This document shows positions 26,466 to 36,194 of a DNA stretch of 64,000 bases, in pieces. The stretch lies in the NCBI RefSeq assembly GCF_003865135.1, contig NZ_BHZC01000001.1, forward strand, positions 6,200,001-6,264,000. Direction: 5' to 3'. Origin of the DNA: Streptomyces chrestomyceticus JCM 4735. Its GTDB lineage: Bacteria > Actinomycetota > Actinomycetes > Streptomycetales > Streptomycetaceae. The position numbers were made by a program, and so were the translations under genes. The stretch's first letter is position 1; each line of letters opens with the position of its first letter. Under the pieces are notes generated by a model. The model had not been told where the DNA came from. It did no database searches and saw only the letters and a program-made list of their open reading frames with translations.

Positions 26466-26764
26466 GCGCGGATCCACGGCTTCCGGTCCGGTCCCGGGCG
26501 CGGCCGTACGGACGTACCGATGTACGGACGGACGACGCGCGCCCGGGGCCGGACTTCGTGGTTCCGGGCGCGGCGGTACGGCACCCCGCCCCGGAGACCC
26601 CGCCCGGCCGCCACCTGCACCCCATCGCTCACACGTGCGAAACCCGCTCCCGCATCACCCGTTCGGCCCTCCGGCCGCCCCCGGTACCGCGTACAGCCCA
26701 ACGCCGTCACCCATGTAGCCTCAGGGCACCTGCCGTCTGTCGCGTAACACAAGGAGCCCCTCCC
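26466..26764 (+). other. Intergenic region DUF4233-ndk
   Basis: These 299 bases hold no gene. The first part has a long imperfect hairpin (26487-26553). TAGCCT at 26716-26721 could be an ndk -10 with a leader of about 40 nt. AAGGAG before GTG 26765 is the ndk ribosome site. Confidence 0.4.
26487..26553 (+). terminator. Long hairpin after the DUF4233 gene
   Basis: A 16-base arm at 26487-26502 is complementary to 26538-26553 with a single G-T pair; the loop itself contains repeated GTACGGACG units that can pair internally. Confidence 0.55.
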
Positions 26765-27178
26765 GTGAGCCAGCGCACGCTCGTCCTCCTCAAGCCCGAC
26801 GCGGTCCGCCGCGGCCTGGTCGGTGAGATTCTCGGCCGTATCGAGCGCAAGGCGGGCTGGACGATCAGCGCGCTGGAGCTGCGCACCCTGGACCGCGAAA
26901 TCCTGGAGCAGCACTACGCCGAGCACGTCGGCCGGGACTTCTACGAGCCGTTGGTGCAGTTCATGTCGTCGGGCCCGGTGGTCAGCCTGGTCGTCGAGGG
27001 CGAGCGGGTCATCGAGGGCGTACGGGCGCTGGCCGGTCCGACCGACCCGATCAAGGCGCCCGGCGGCTCGATCCGCGGCGACTTCGGGACCATCACCCGG
27101 GAGAACCTCGTCCACGCCTCGGACTCGCCGGAGTCGGCGGAGCGTGAAATCAAGATTTTCTTCCCGGGCCGTTCCTGA
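26765..27178 (+). CDS. ndk: Nucleoside diphosphate kinase
   Basis: A 137-residue enzyme transferring the gamma-phosphate between nucleoside tri- and diphosphates by a phosphohistidine intermediate. The active-site His117 lies in ENLVHASDSPESAEREI; the N terminus RTLVLLKPDAVRRGLVGEI and the GPTDPIKAPGGSIRGDFG block are diagnostic. Length equals that of other actinobacterial Ndk proteins. GTG 26765 has AAGGAG 9 bases upstream. It is followed by a hairpin and then mreB. Confidence 0.97.
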   Translation: MSQRTLVLLKPDAVRRGLVGEILGRIERKAGWTISALELRTLDREILEQHYAEHVGRDFYEPLVQFMSSGPVVSLVVEGERVIEGVRALAGPTDPIKAPGGSIRGDFGTITRENLVHASDSPESAEREIKIFFPGRS

Positions 27179-27181
27179 CAT

Positions 27182-27218
27182 CCGGTCACCCCGACCCCCG
27201 GTGACCTGGGGTGACCGG
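27182..27218 (+). terminator. Hairpin terminator after ndk
   Basis: CCGGTCACCCC (27182-27192) pairs with GGGGTGACCGG (27208-27218). A second CGGTCACCCC follows at about 27226-27235 and could pair with the same middle segment, giving two mutually exclusive hairpins. Confidence 0.65.
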
Positions 27219-27455
27219 CGGCCCGTCGGTCACCCCGCGGTATCCGCGCTCCGAACGGGGGAACGCTTCGGCGCGACACGACGTCCCCATTGTGGGGGGC
27301 GGGTCCGTGTTCCGCCGACAATGGCGAAGGAACCCCGCACCGCGTTCGAGCGGTGGGGACTTCGTGACTACGATGGAGCTTCCGCGCCCCGGCGCACCAC
27401 ACCTGCCGACCTCAAGTAAGCATTCGCTCCAGTTGGGAAGGCCAGACGTATCCTC

Positions 27456-28487
27456 ATGGGGAACAACATGTCGTTCATCGGCCGTGACATGGCTGTCGAC
27501 CTCGGGACCGCCAACACGCTGGTGTACGTCAGGGGTCGCGGGATCGTCCTCAACGAGCCGTCGGTCGTGGCCATCAACACCAACACCGGCGGCATCCTGG
27601 CCGTCGGGGCCGAGGCGAAGAAGATGATCGGCCGCACCCCCGGCAACATCGTCGCGGTGCGTCCTCTGAAGGACGGCGTGATCGCCGACTTCGAGATCAC
27701 CGAGCGGATGCTCCGCTACTTCATCCTCAAGATCCACAAGCGCCGTTACCTGGCCCGCCCGCGCGTCGTCGTCTGTGTCCCCTCCGGCATCACCGGAGTC
27801 GAGCGCCGCGCGGTCATCGAGGCGTCCACCCAGGCCGGCGCGCGCCAGGTGCACATCATCGAGGAGCCGATGGCCGCCGCGATCGGCTCCGGCCTGCCGG
27901 TCCACGAGGCCACCGGCAACATGGTGGTGGACATCGGCGGCGGCACGACCGAGGTCGCCGTGATCTCGCTCGGCGGCATCGTCACGGCCCAGTCGATCCG
28001 GGTGGCCGGCGACGAGCTGGACAACGCGATCATCCAGCACATCAAGAAGGAGTACAGCCTCCTGCTGGGCGAGCGCACCGCCGAGAGCATCAAGATCACC
28101 ATCGGTTCGGCGTACGACCTGGAACAGGACGAGCACACCGAGATCCGCGGCCGCGACCTGGTCTCCGGCCTGCCCAAGACCGTCGTCATCTCGGCGGCCG
28201 AGGTCCGCAAGGCGATCGAGGAGCCGGTCAACTCCATCGTCGACGCGGTCAAGACCACGCTCGACAAGTGCCCGCCGGAGCTGTCCGGCGACGTGATGGA
28301 CCGCGGCATCGTGCTCACCGGCGGCGGCGCCCTGCTCCGCGGCCTCGACGAGCGCCTGCGCCGCGAGACCGGCATGCCGATCCACATCGCCGAGGACCCG
28401 CTCGACTCCGTCGCGCTCGGCAGCGGCAAGTGCGTCGAGGAGTTCGAGGCCCTCCAGCAGGTACTGGACTCCCAGCCGCGCCGCTGA
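27456..28487 (+). CDS. mreB: Rod-shape/sporulation actin MreB
   Basis: A 343-residue actin-like ATPase. Phosphate-binding and adenosine motifs are present: [10 protein letters not shown] near the start, [18 protein letters not shown] in the middle and [12 protein letters not shown] near the end. In Streptomyces MreB polymers act mainly in spore-wall assembly rather than in vegetative tip growth. ATG 27456 ([17 protein letters not shown]) is the family's start; a second in-frame ATG is at 27468. First gene of the mre operon; a hairpin (28501-28534) follows it, so mreCD and the PBP/RodA genes may be expressed at a different level. Confidence 0.97.
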   Translation: MGNNMSFIGRDMAVDLGTANTLVYVRGRGIVLNEPSVVAINTNTGGILAVGAEAKKMIGRTPGNIVAVRPLKDGVIADFEITERMLRYFILKIHKRRYLARPRVVVCVPSGITGVERRAVIEASTQAGARQVHIIEEPMAAAIGSGLPVHEATGNMVVDIGGGTTEVAVISLGGIVTAQSIRVAGDELDNAIIQHIKKEYSLLLGERTAESIKITIGSAYDLEQDEHTEIRGRDLVSGLPKTVVISAAEVRKAIEEPVNSIVDAVKTTLDKCPPELSGDVMDRGIVLTGGGALLRGLDERLRRETGMPIHIAEDPLDSVALGSGKCVEEFEALQQVLDSQPRR

Positions 28488-28500
28488 GGAACCCGACATT

Positions 28501-28534
28501 CCGCCGTACGGGCGGCTGATCGTCCGTACGGCGG
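28501..28534 (+). terminator. Hairpin between mreB and mreC (attenuator-like)
   Basis: CCGCCGTACGG (28501-28511) pairs with CCGTACGGCGG (28524-28534). It is 14 bases after mreB and 130 bases before mreC in an otherwise continuous operon, so it may partly terminate or protect the mreB message. Confidence 0.55.
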
Positions 28535-28663
28535 ATCGTTGATATACAAGCACCACGCCCCGACGGGCGCGCACTGCGTACACAGGCACAACCGCACTCC
28601 CCAGCGCGACCGGCGCGGGCCCGCAGCCGGCCGGTCCTACGAGGAAGGACACGGCCGCCGCAC

Positions 28664-29596
28664 GTGAGGGACACACGAGAGAGCCGGCTGCTACTGGTGC
28701 TGCTGGTCGCGATCGCGTTCGCGCTGATCACGGTGGACATCCGCGGCGGCGAACGGTCCCCGCTCGCCCCCGCCCGGCAGGCCGCCGCGGCGGCCTTCGG
28801 CCCGGTCGAGAGCGGTATCGCCACGGTCGTCGACCCGGTGGGCAACGCGGTCGGCGCGGTGCGCGACTCCGGCGAGCGGCACAACCGGATCAGCGTCCTG
28901 GAACGCGAGAACGCCGCCCTGAAGGCGAAGCTCGGCTCCACCGACCGCAACCGCAACCGGGCCGCCGAGCTGGACAAGATGCTCAAGACCGCCGGTACCG
29001 GCCAGTACGGCATCAAGGGCGCCCAGGTCATCGCCATCGGCGCGGCGCAGGGCTTCTCCTGGACCGTCACCATCGACGCCGGCTCCCAGGACGGCATCGC
29101 CCGCGACATGACCGTCCTCAACGGCGACGGCCTGGTCGGCCGGGTCACCACCGTCGGCCGCAGCACCGCCACCGTCCTGCTCGCCAACGACCCGGACTTC
29201 ACCGTCGGCACCCGGATGGAGAAGACCAACGAGATCGGCTTCGCCACCGGCCAGGGCGGCGACTCGCTGCGCGTCCAGCTCCTCAACGGCAAGGCCGAGG
29301 TGAAGAAGGGCGACCGGCTGGTCACCTTCGGCTCCAGCGCCGACAAGCCGTTCGTGCCCGGCGTCCCGGTCGGACGGGTCGTCAAGGTCGACCCGTCCAA
29401 CGGCGACCTGACCCGCTCCCTCCAGGTCCGCCCGTTCGTCGGCTTCTCGCAACTGGACATCGTCGGCGTGGTCGTCCAGCCGCCCCGCGAGGACCCGCGC
29501 GACACGGTGCTGCCGCAGAAACCCGCCAAACCCAAGCCGACGCCGACGGTCACCGTCACGGCCACCCCCACCGCGAGCGCCTCCCCCAGGAGCTGA
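28664..29596 (+). CDS. mreC: Rod shape-determining protein MreC
   Basis: A 310-residue bitopic protein with a short cytoplasmic start, one membrane helix (LLLVLLVAIAFALITVDI), a coiled coil (HNRISVLERENAALKAKLG) and the double beta-barrel periplasmic domain (TIDAGSQDGIARDMTVLNGDGLVGRV). It links the MreB/RodA/PBP2 machine on the outer side of the membrane. The C terminus is a disordered Pro/Thr-rich tail. GTG 28664 is preceded by GAGGAAGGA. mreD starts 3 bases after its stop. Confidence 0.95.
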   Translation: MRDTRESRLLLVLLVAIAFALITVDIRGGERSPLAPARQAAAAAFGPVESGIATVVDPVGNAVGAVRDSGERHNRISVLERENAALKAKLGSTDRNRNRAAELDKMLKTAGTGQYGIKGAQVIAIGAAQGFSWTVTIDAGSQDGIARDMTVLNGDGLVGRVTTVGRSTATVLLANDPDFTVGTRMEKTNEIGFATGQGGDSLRVQLLNGKAEVKKGDRLVTFGSSADKPFVPGVPVGRVVKVDPSNGDLTRSLQVRPFVGFSQLDIVGVVVQPPREDPRDTVLPQKPAKPKPTPTVTVTATPTASASPRS

Positions 29597-29599
29597 CCG

Positions 29600-30322
29600 A
29601 TGCGCATCAAGAGGATCCTGCTCTCCGCCGCGCTGGTGGTCGTGGCCCTGCTGGTCCAGGTCGGCGTGCTGGCGCGGCTCCAGCTCCCGGGCGCCACACC
29701 GGACCTGCTGCTCCTGGTCGTCCTCGGCCTCGCCCTGGTGTACGGGCACGTCAGCGGCGCCCTGGTCGGCTTCGGCGCCGGGCTGCTCGCCGACCTCGCG
29801 CCGCCCTCCGACCACGCCATCGGCCGGTACGCGCTGGTGCTGTGCGTCATCGGGTACGTGGCCGGGCTGACCAAGCCGGACACCGGGCAGCACCGCTCGG
29901 CGACCATGCCGCTGGCCGTCGTGGTCGCCGCCGCCCTCGGCTCGACCCTGCTGTACGCGGGCGTCGGCTCGCTCGTCGGCGACTCCGCCGCCCGCCACGT
30001 GGGCCTGGGCTGGTTGCTGTTCACCGCCACGCTCTACGACCTGCTGCTGGCCCCGTTCGCCGTACCCCTGGTGATGGCGCTGGCCCGCCGGACGGAACAC
30101 GACCCGCTGGCGGCGGACGCCGCCGGCGGGCAGGGCGGCTCCGCCAAGGGCCGCAAGAGCGTGCACGGCTGGATCGGCTCCGGCACCGGCCTGAAGGCGA
30201 GCCGCTCGATGCGCACCAGCTTCCCGTCCAAGCCGGCCCGGATCGCCGGCCAGCGCGGCGGACTGCTCGGCAGATCGGCCCGTAACAAGGCAGGACGCAT
30301 CAAGGGGGTCAAGCGACTGTGA
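29600..30322 (+). CDS. mreD: Rod shape-determining protein MreD
   Basis: A 240-residue integral membrane protein with five to six helices in the first 170 residues (ILLSAALVVVALLVQVGVLARL through LYDLLLAPFAVPLVMAL). The C-terminal 70 residues are a basic cytoplasmic tail (SKPARIAGQRGGLLGRSARNKAGRIKG) longer than in most bacteria. The last four bases are shared with the GTG of the PBP2 gene (GTGA), so translation is coupled. Confidence 0.93.
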   Translation: MRIKRILLSAALVVVALLVQVGVLARLQLPGATPDLLLLVVLGLALVYGHVSGALVGFGAGLLADLAPPSDHAIGRYALVLCVIGYVAGLTKPDTGQHRSATMPLAVVVAAALGSTLLYAGVGSLVGDSAARHVGLGWLLFTATLYDLLLAPFAVPLVMALARRTEHDPLAADAAGGQGGSAKGRKSVHGWIGSGTGLKASRSMRTSFPSKPARIAGQRGGLLGRSARNKAGRIKGVKRL

Positions 30323-32460
30323 CCAACATCCCGGAGACCGGCCGTACCTCGCGCGTCACGATCCGGCTGATCGCCATCCAGATCCTCGTCTTCTCCCTGC
30401 TGCTGACCCTCGGCGGCCGGCTCTGGTACCTCCAGATCCGCAACGGCCGGGAGTACGCCGACGAGGCCCGCAACAACCACGTCCAGCAGGTCGTCGAACC
30501 GGCCACCCGGGGCTCCATCCTCGACGCCCGCGGCATCCCGCTCGCCGACAACCAGACCCGCCTGGTCGTCTCCGCCAGCCGCACCGACCTGCTGAAGATG
30601 AAGGACGACGGCAAGGCCGTGCTCGGCCGGCTCGCCAAGGTCCTGGGCATGTCGGAGACGGAGATCCGCAACAAGGTCCGGCTGTGCGACGCCAAGACCC
30701 CGCAGCCCTGCTGGAACGGCTCGCCCTTCCAGCCCATCCCGATCACGGACGAGGCCACCACCCAGCAGGCCCTCCAGATCCGCGAACGCTCCGAGGACTT
30801 CCCCGGCATCTCCGCCGAGCCCACCGCCGTACGCCGCTACGCCGCGCCCGGCAAGGCCGAGACCGCGCAGGTCCTCGGCTACCTCTCGCCGGTCACCGAC
30901 GAGGAGATCCAGAAGGCCAAGAACACCCGCTCGCCGCTGCTGCGATCCGACCAGATCGGCCGGTCCGGGCTGGAGCGCACCTACGACAGCGCGCTGCGCG
31001 GCAAGGCCGGCGTGACCCGCTACGAGGTCGACAACCTCGGCCGGGTCATCGGCAAGGCCAAGAGCGACAAGGCGGTGCCCGGCTCCAACGTCGTCACGAG
31101 CATAGACGCCCGGGTCCAGGCCATAGCGGAGAAGGAACTGGCGCAGGCGATGAAGGACGCCCGCGGCACCCACGACAAGAACACCGGCACCAACTACAAG
31201 GCCGACGCGGGCGCCGTGATCGTCATGGAGAACAGGACCGGCCGCATCGTCTCCATGGCCTCCAACCCGTCCTACGACCCCAACGCCTGGGTCGGCGGCA
31301 TCTCCGGCAAGGACTACGCGAAGCTGACCGGAAAGGACTCCAACTACCCGCTGCTCAACCGGGCGATCCAGGGCCAGGCCGCGCCCGGCTCGATCTTCAA
31401 GGTCGTCTCCACCTCGGCCGCGGTCGCCGCCGGGTACGACTTCAACGGCACCTACCCCTGCACCGCCTCCTTCAACATCGGCGGCCAGGTCTTCAAGAAC
31501 TTCGAGTCCAAGGGCTACGGCCCGATCAACCTCGGCCGGGCGCTGGAGGTCTCCTGCGACACCGTCTTCTACAGCCTCGCCTACCAGCAGTGGCAGAAGG
31601 ACGGCGGCAACAAGCCGAAGAACCCGGCCGACTGGTTCTACAAGACGGCGCACCAGTTCGGCCTCGGCAAGGAGACGGGCATCGACCTGCCCAACGAGGT
31701 CACCGGCCGCGTCCCGGACCGCCAGTGGAAGAAGCGGTACTGGGAGGCCAACAAGGACAGTTGGTGCAAGCAGGGCCGGACCGGCGACGACTACGTCTCC
31801 AAGATCGCCAAGGAGAACTGCGAGTCCGGCATGAAGATGCGCGCCGGTGACTCCGTCAACTACTCCATCGGCCAGGGCGACACCCAGGTCACCCCGATAC
31901 AGATGGCGACGATCTACGCGGCGATCGCCAACGGCGGCACGCTGTACAACCCGACCGTCGGCAAGGCCATCGTCAGCCCGGACGGCAAGCGCATCCAGAA
32001 CATCGAGCCCAAGGCGCACGGGAAGCTGCCGGTGACGGCCAAGACGCTGTCCCAGATCGACGGCGCGCTGGCCGGTGTCGCCACCCGAGGCACCGCCGCC
32101 TGGCGCTTCCAGGGCTGGCCGCAGGACAAGATCCCGATGCACGCCAAGACGGGTACCGCCGAGGTCTACGGCAAGCAGACGACGGGCTGGTTCGCCACGT
32201 ACACCAAGGACTACACGATCGTCATGACCATCTCCCAGGGCGGTACGGGATCGGGCTCGGCGGGTCCCGCCGTACGCAAGATCTACAACGCGCTGTACGG
32301 GGTGGACGACAAGGGCAAGATCGACGAGAAGGCGGCGCTGCTGCCCAGGCCGCAGACCGGCCTGCCCAAGATCCTGGGCGACGGCACGATCCAGGCGCAG
32401 CCCATCAAGCCGGTGGCCGCCACCCCGCCGTCCGCCGCGCCCGGAAGGCGGGAACAGTGA
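30319..32460 (+). CDS. mrdA: Penicillin-binding protein 2 (class B transpeptidase of the RodA/Mre system)
   Basis: A 713-residue bitopic transpeptidase. One N-terminal helix (VTIRLIAIQILVFSLLLTLGG), the PBP dimerisation domain with the RGSILDARGIPLADN motif, and a transpeptidase domain with S358-IFK361, SCD (ALEVSCDTVFY, the SxN position being SCD) and KTG at 610-612. It polymerises side-wall or spore-wall peptidoglycan together with RodA. It overlaps mreD and rodA by 4 bases each (GTGA), so the three are one translational unit. The tail is Pro/Ala-rich. Confidence 0.95.
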   Translation: MTNIPETGRTSRVTIRLIAIQILVFSLLLTLGGRLWYLQIRNGREYADEARNNHVQQVVEPATRGSILDARGIPLADNQTRLVVSASRTDLLKMKDDGKAVLGRLAKVLGMSETEIRNKVRLCDAKTPQPCWNGSPFQPIPITDEATTQQALQIRERSEDFPGISAEPTAVRRYAAPGKAETAQVLGYLSPVTDEEIQKAKNTRSPLLRSDQIGRSGLERTYDSALRGKAGVTRYEVDNLGRVIGKAKSDKAVPGSNVVTSIDARVQAIAEKELAQAMKDARGTHDKNTGTNYKADAGAVIVMENRTGRIVSMASNPSYDPNAWVGGISGKDYAKLTGKDSNYPLLNRAIQGQAAPGSIFKVVSTSAAVAAGYDFNGTYPCTASFNIGGQVFKNFESKGYGPINLGRALEVSCDTVFYSLAYQQWQKDGGNKPKNPADWFYKTAHQFGLGKETGIDLPNEVTGRVPDRQWKKRYWEANKDSWCKQGRTGDDYVSKIAKENCESGMKMRAGDSVNYSIGQGDTQVTPIQMATIYAAIANGGTLYNPTVGKAIVSPDGKRIQNIEPKAHGKLPVTAKTLSQIDGALAGVATRGTAAWRFQGWPQDKIPMHAKTGTAEVYGKQTTGWFATYTKDYTIVMTISQGGTGSGSAGPAVRKIYNALYGVDDKGKIDEKAALLPRPQTGLPKILGDGTIQAQPIKPVAATPPSAAPGRREQ

Positions 32461-33665
32461 CCAGCTCGCACACGGCGAACGGCTTCACCGTCCGCCGCTA
32501 CAGCCCCGACCGCGGCGCCTGGGGCAAGCTGACGGCGCGCGACTCGGTCGTCCGCCGCCTCGACTGGGTCATGCTGCTGTGCTGCCTGGCCCTGTCCCTG
32601 ATCGGCGCGGTGCTGGTCTTCTCCGCGACCCGCAACCGCACCGAACTCAACCACGGCGACGAGTTCGGCTTCCTCCTCCGCCACCTGCTGAACACCGGCA
32701 TCGGGCTGACCCTGGCGGCCGGCGCGATCTGGCTCGGCCACCGCACGCTGCGCGGGGCCGTGCCGATCCTGTACACCGTCTCGCTGCTGCTGTCGCTGCT
32801 CGTCCTGACGCCGCTGGGCGCCACGATCAACGGCTCCCGCTCGTGGCTCGCCATCCCCGGCGGGCTCTCCCTCCAGCCCGCCGAATTCGCCAAGATCACG
32901 ATCACGCTGGGGATGGCGGTCATCCTCGCGGGCCGGGTCGACGCGGGCGACCGCCCGCACCCCGACCACCGCACCGTCGTGCAGGCCCTCGGCCTGGCCG
33001 CCGTCCCGGTCGGCATCATCATGCTGATGCCGGACCTCGGCTCGGTGATGGTCCTCGGCGCCATCATCCTCGGCGTCCTGCTCGCCTCCGGCGCCTCCAA
33101 CCGGTGGATCCTCGGGCTGGTGGGCGCCGGTGTCGCCGGCTGCGTCGCCATCTGGCAACTGGGCCTGCTGGACGCCTACCAGATCGCCCGCTTCGCCGCC
33201 TTCGCCAACCCGAGCCTGGACCCGGCGGGCGTCGGCTACAACACCAACCAGGCGCGCATCGCGATCGGCGGCGGCGGGCTGACCGGCTCCGGCCTCTTCC
33301 AGGGCAGCCAGACCACCGGCCAGTTCGTTCCGGAGCAGCAGACCGACTTCATCTTCACCGTCGCCGGTGAGGAGCTGGGCTTCCTCGGCGCGGGCCTGAT
33401 CATCGTCCTGCTGGGCGTCGTCCTGTGGCGCGCCTGCCGCATCGCCCGGGAGGCCAGCGAGCTCTACAGCACCATCGTCGCGGCGGGCTGCATCTCCTGG
33501 TTCTCGTTCCAGGCGTTCGAGAACATCGGGATGACGCTCGGCATCATGCCGGTCACCGGGCTCCCGCTGCCGTTCGTCTCGTACGGCGGCACGTCCATGT
33601 TCGCGGTCTGGATCGCCATAGGGCTGCTCCAGTCCATCCATGTGCAGCGGCCGGTGTCGGCCTGA
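32457..33665 (+). CDS. rodA: SEDS-family peptidoglycan polymerase RodA
   Basis: A 402-residue membrane protein with about ten helices and the SEDS signatures: NGSRSWLAIPGGLSLQPAEFAK, the large loop with PEQQTDFIFTVAGEELGF (containing the catalytic Asp of RodA), and a C-terminal MPVTGLPLPFVSYGGTSM block. It is the glycan polymerase that works with the PBP2 encoded just upstream; the genes overlap by GTGA. The start GTG 32457 gives a 36-residue basic cytoplasmic N terminus. In Streptomyces the corresponding gene (sfr/rodA) is needed for spore-wall formation. A terminator at 33673-33701 closes the operon. Confidence 0.95.
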   Translation: MTSSHTANGFTVRRYSPDRGAWGKLTARDSVVRRLDWVMLLCCLALSLIGAVLVFSATRNRTELNHGDEFGFLLRHLLNTGIGLTLAAGAIWLGHRTLRGAVPILYTVSLLLSLLVLTPLGATINGSRSWLAIPGGLSLQPAEFAKITITLGMAVILAGRVDAGDRPHPDHRTVVQALGLAAVPVGIIMLMPDLGSVMVLGAIILGVLLASGASNRWILGLVGAGVAGCVAIWQLGLLDAYQIARFAAFANPSLDPAGVGYNTNQARIAIGGGGLTGSGLFQGSQTTGQFVPEQQTDFIFTVAGEELGFLGAGLIIVLLGVVLWRACRIAREASELYSTIVAAGCISWFSFQAFENIGMTLGIMPVTGLPLPFVSYGGTSMFAVWIAIGLLQSIHVQRPVSA

Positions 33666-33672
33666 TCCCGCG

Positions 33673-33701
33673 CCTGCCGTACGCCGGGTACGTACGGCAG
33701 G
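33673..33701. terminator. Terminator after rodA, shared with the convergent gene
   Basis: CCTGCCGTACG (33673-33683) pairs perfectly with CGTACGGCAGG (33691-33701), 7-base loop. Confidence 0.75.
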
Positions 33702-33709
33702 TCCGTACG

Positions 33710-34156
33710 TCAGCGGGCGGCGCGGTAGGAGCTGTAGGCGACGAGGGCGGCGAGCACCGCGGCGCTCGCCGCCGTGGCGAGGAGTACCCAGAGGGCGATC
33801 CGCGCCCCGCTCGCCCGCTGCCGGGGCCGGCTTGCCCGGGGCTCCCAAGGTGCCTCCGGAGCGCCGCTGAGGGCCGTGTCGGCCAGCAGCCGACGGCAGG
33901 CGGCGGCGAGTTCGCCCGTACCGCTGTCCAGCCGCATCACCGTCTCCGCCCGCGCGGGCGCACTCGTACCGCCGTCCAGGATGCGGCCCGCCCGTAAGAG
34001 CACCTCACCCCGCGTCCCGGTGACGGACAGGCTTATCCACCGCTGGACGTGCTCGCCCCGTATGACCACCCCGCCCGTCCGGTCCCGGTAGACCGTGTGC
34101 TGCTGCCAGAGAACAGCGGCCAACTGGCGTGCGGTGTCCGTCAGATGCGCGAGCAT
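33710..34156 (-). CDS. Hypothetical tail-anchored membrane protein; contains a TTA codon
   Basis: A 148-residue protein whose first 110 residues look like a small soluble domain (LAAVLWQQHTVYRDRTGGVVIRGEHVQRWISLSVTG reads as beta strands) and whose C terminus is a single membrane helix (IALWVLLATAASAAVLAALVAY) with a short basic end, so it is probably tail-anchored with the domain in the cytoplasm. I do not recognise the family. ATG 34156 is preceded by AGGGGGA. Codon 54 is TTA (33995-33997), which makes it a candidate bldA-dependent gene. Confidence 0.75.
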   Translation of the reverse strand: MLAHLTDTARQLAAVLWQQHTVYRDRTGGVVIRGEHVQRWISLSVTGTRGEVLLRAGRILDGGTSAPARAETVMRLDSGTGELAAACRRLLADTALSGAPEAPWEPRASRPRQRASGARIALWVLLATAASAAVLAALVAYSSYRAAR

Positions 34157-34341
34157 CGTTCCCCCTGCTCTGATGTGCGCCGGTCAAGGATCGCACTGTA
34201 CCGGCAGGTGCGGACGGGGACGGACCGGGGTCCGGGCAGTGTCAGGGGCGGGGCGGCGGAGCGCCGTCGGGCCGGAACGTGGACGCCGAAGGCGGTGTCC
34301 GCCCCGGGTGGCAGCTCGGGACGGACACCGGCAGACAGGCG

Positions 34342-36194
34342 TCAGGACTGCTGGATGCGCAGCAAGGAGGCCGCCAGTTGGTCCACCTCCTCAGGGGTGT
34401 TGTAGAGGGCCAGGGAGGCGCGTACGGCGCTGTCCAGGCCGTAGTGGGCCAGGGCCGGCTGCGCGCAGTGGTGGCCCGAGCGGACGGCGATGCCCTCCAG
34501 GTCGAGGGCCTGCGCCACCGCCGTCGGGTCGTGCCCGGCGAGCGTGAAGGCCAGCACCCCGATGCGGTCGGGGCCTCACCCAATACCCGTAGGCCGGGTA
34601 CGGCCGCCAGCACCTGCTGCGCGTAGGCCAGCAACTGGGTCTCGTACGCGGCGATGGCCTCGTGGTCGAAGGACGACAGCCAGTCGAGGGCCGCGAGCAG
34701 CCCCACCACACCGGAGATGTGGCCCGTACCGGCCTCGAAGAGGTGCGGTGCGGGCGCGAACGTCGTGCGGTCGAAGGAAACGGACTCGATCATGTTCCCG
34801 CCGCCCTGCCACGGCGCCATCGACGCCAGCAGCTCGGGCTTGGCGTACAGCGCGCCGATCCCCGTGGGCGCGAACAGCTTGTGACCGGAGAAGGCGTAGA
34901 AGTCGGCGTCCAGAGCCTGCACGTCGACCGGGAAGTGGGCCACCGCCTGCGCGCCGTCCACCAGCACCTTGGCGCCGTAACGGTGGGCCAGCGCCGTCAT
35001 CTCCGCCACCGGCGGGACGGTGCCCAGCACGTTGGAGGCATGGCTGACGGCCACCAGGCGGGTACGGGAGGACAGCAGGTCGGCGTAGGCGAACTGGTCG
35101 ATCTGCCCGTCCGGCAGCAGCGGGACCGGCACCACCCGGGCGTGTGTCTCGGCGGCGAGCTGCTGCCACGGCACGATGTCGGAGTGGTGCTCCAGTACGG
35201 GGACGAGGATGTCGTCGCCCGGACCGACGTTGGCCCGCCCCCAGGTCTGGGCGACCAGGTTGATCGCCTCGGTGGTGCCCCGGACGAAGACGATCTCCTC
35301 GGGGGACGGGGCGCCCAGGAAGTCCGCGACGGCGGCCCGGCCCGCTTCGTACAGGGCGGTGGCGTCGCGGGCCATGGAGTGGGCGCCGCGGTGGATGTTG
35401 GAGTTGGCCGAGCCGTAGAACGCGGCCACGGCCTCGATCACCTGGCGCGGCTTCTGCGTGGTGGCGCCGTTGTCGAGCCACACGAGCGGCCGGCCGTTGA
35501 CCAGCCGGTGCAGGATCGGGACGTCGCGGCGCGCCATCTCCGGGGAGAAGGCGCCGCGTTGGGCTCCGGGGAATTGCTGGGGAACGGAACCGACGGTGGG
35601 GTCGGTCGCGGGAACGGCCGGGGTGGTGGGGACGGTGGTGGCCGTATCGGGGGCCGGGACGGCACTCGCGGCGGGGGCCGCGCCCGTGGTCGGTATCGCG
35701 GCCACGCCGGGGACGGCGCCCATGGCCGGTATCGCGTCCATGCGGGGGACAGCGCCCGTGGCCGGAACGGAGTTCGGGTCCGGGACCGTCGGCGTAGCCG
35801 GAACCGCGCTCGTTCCGGGGATCGCGCTCATGCCCGGGACGGCGCCGAAGCCGAGGTACTGCTCCGCTCCAGGTACCGCCGACGCCGTACTGGGAACGGC
35901 ACTTGACGTCGCGCCGCCCGTGCCGGAGCCCGCGCTCGGGACCGGTGGCATCCCCGGCAGACCGGCCATGGCGGCGGCCGGTACGACGGTCGCCCCCGCG
36001 CCCGGCGCCGCGCCCATGTTCGGTGCTGTGGCCGGTGTGGTGGCCGCTGCCGTCGCGGGTGCCGTGTCCGCCGGTACGGCCGGGGCCGTCGCGGCGGCGG
36101 ACGGCGCCGCCGGGCCCGCGGTGCCGGCCCTCGTCCCCTTGCCCAGGAGCGCGCTCAGCGGTGCCGTGAGCCCCGTGACCTCAGGAGTAGTCAT
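34342..36194 (-). pseudogene. Encapsulin cargo: SufS-type cysteine desulfurase with a long disordered leader; frame broken near the end as sequenced
   Basis: A PLP enzyme releasing sulfur from cysteine as a persulfide. From ATG 36194 the first ~215 residues are Ala/Pro/Thr-rich, low complexity, with hydrophobic P-x-M/V motifs repeated (AVPGMSAIPGTSAVP, VPRMDAIPAMGAVPG); such leaders load cysteine desulfurase into family 2 encapsulins. The catalytic domain follows: ARRDVPILHRLVNGRPLVWLDNGATTQKP, HHSDIVPW, PLP Lys439 in FSGHKLFAPTG. At GGGG 34570-34573 one base is missing; the last 76 residues, including RSGHHCAQP with the catalytic Cys (codon 34465-34467), lie in another frame ending at 34342. 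With one base added the gene is 617 codons. Its start overlaps the shell gene by 14 bases, so the two are coupled. Confidence 0.85.
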
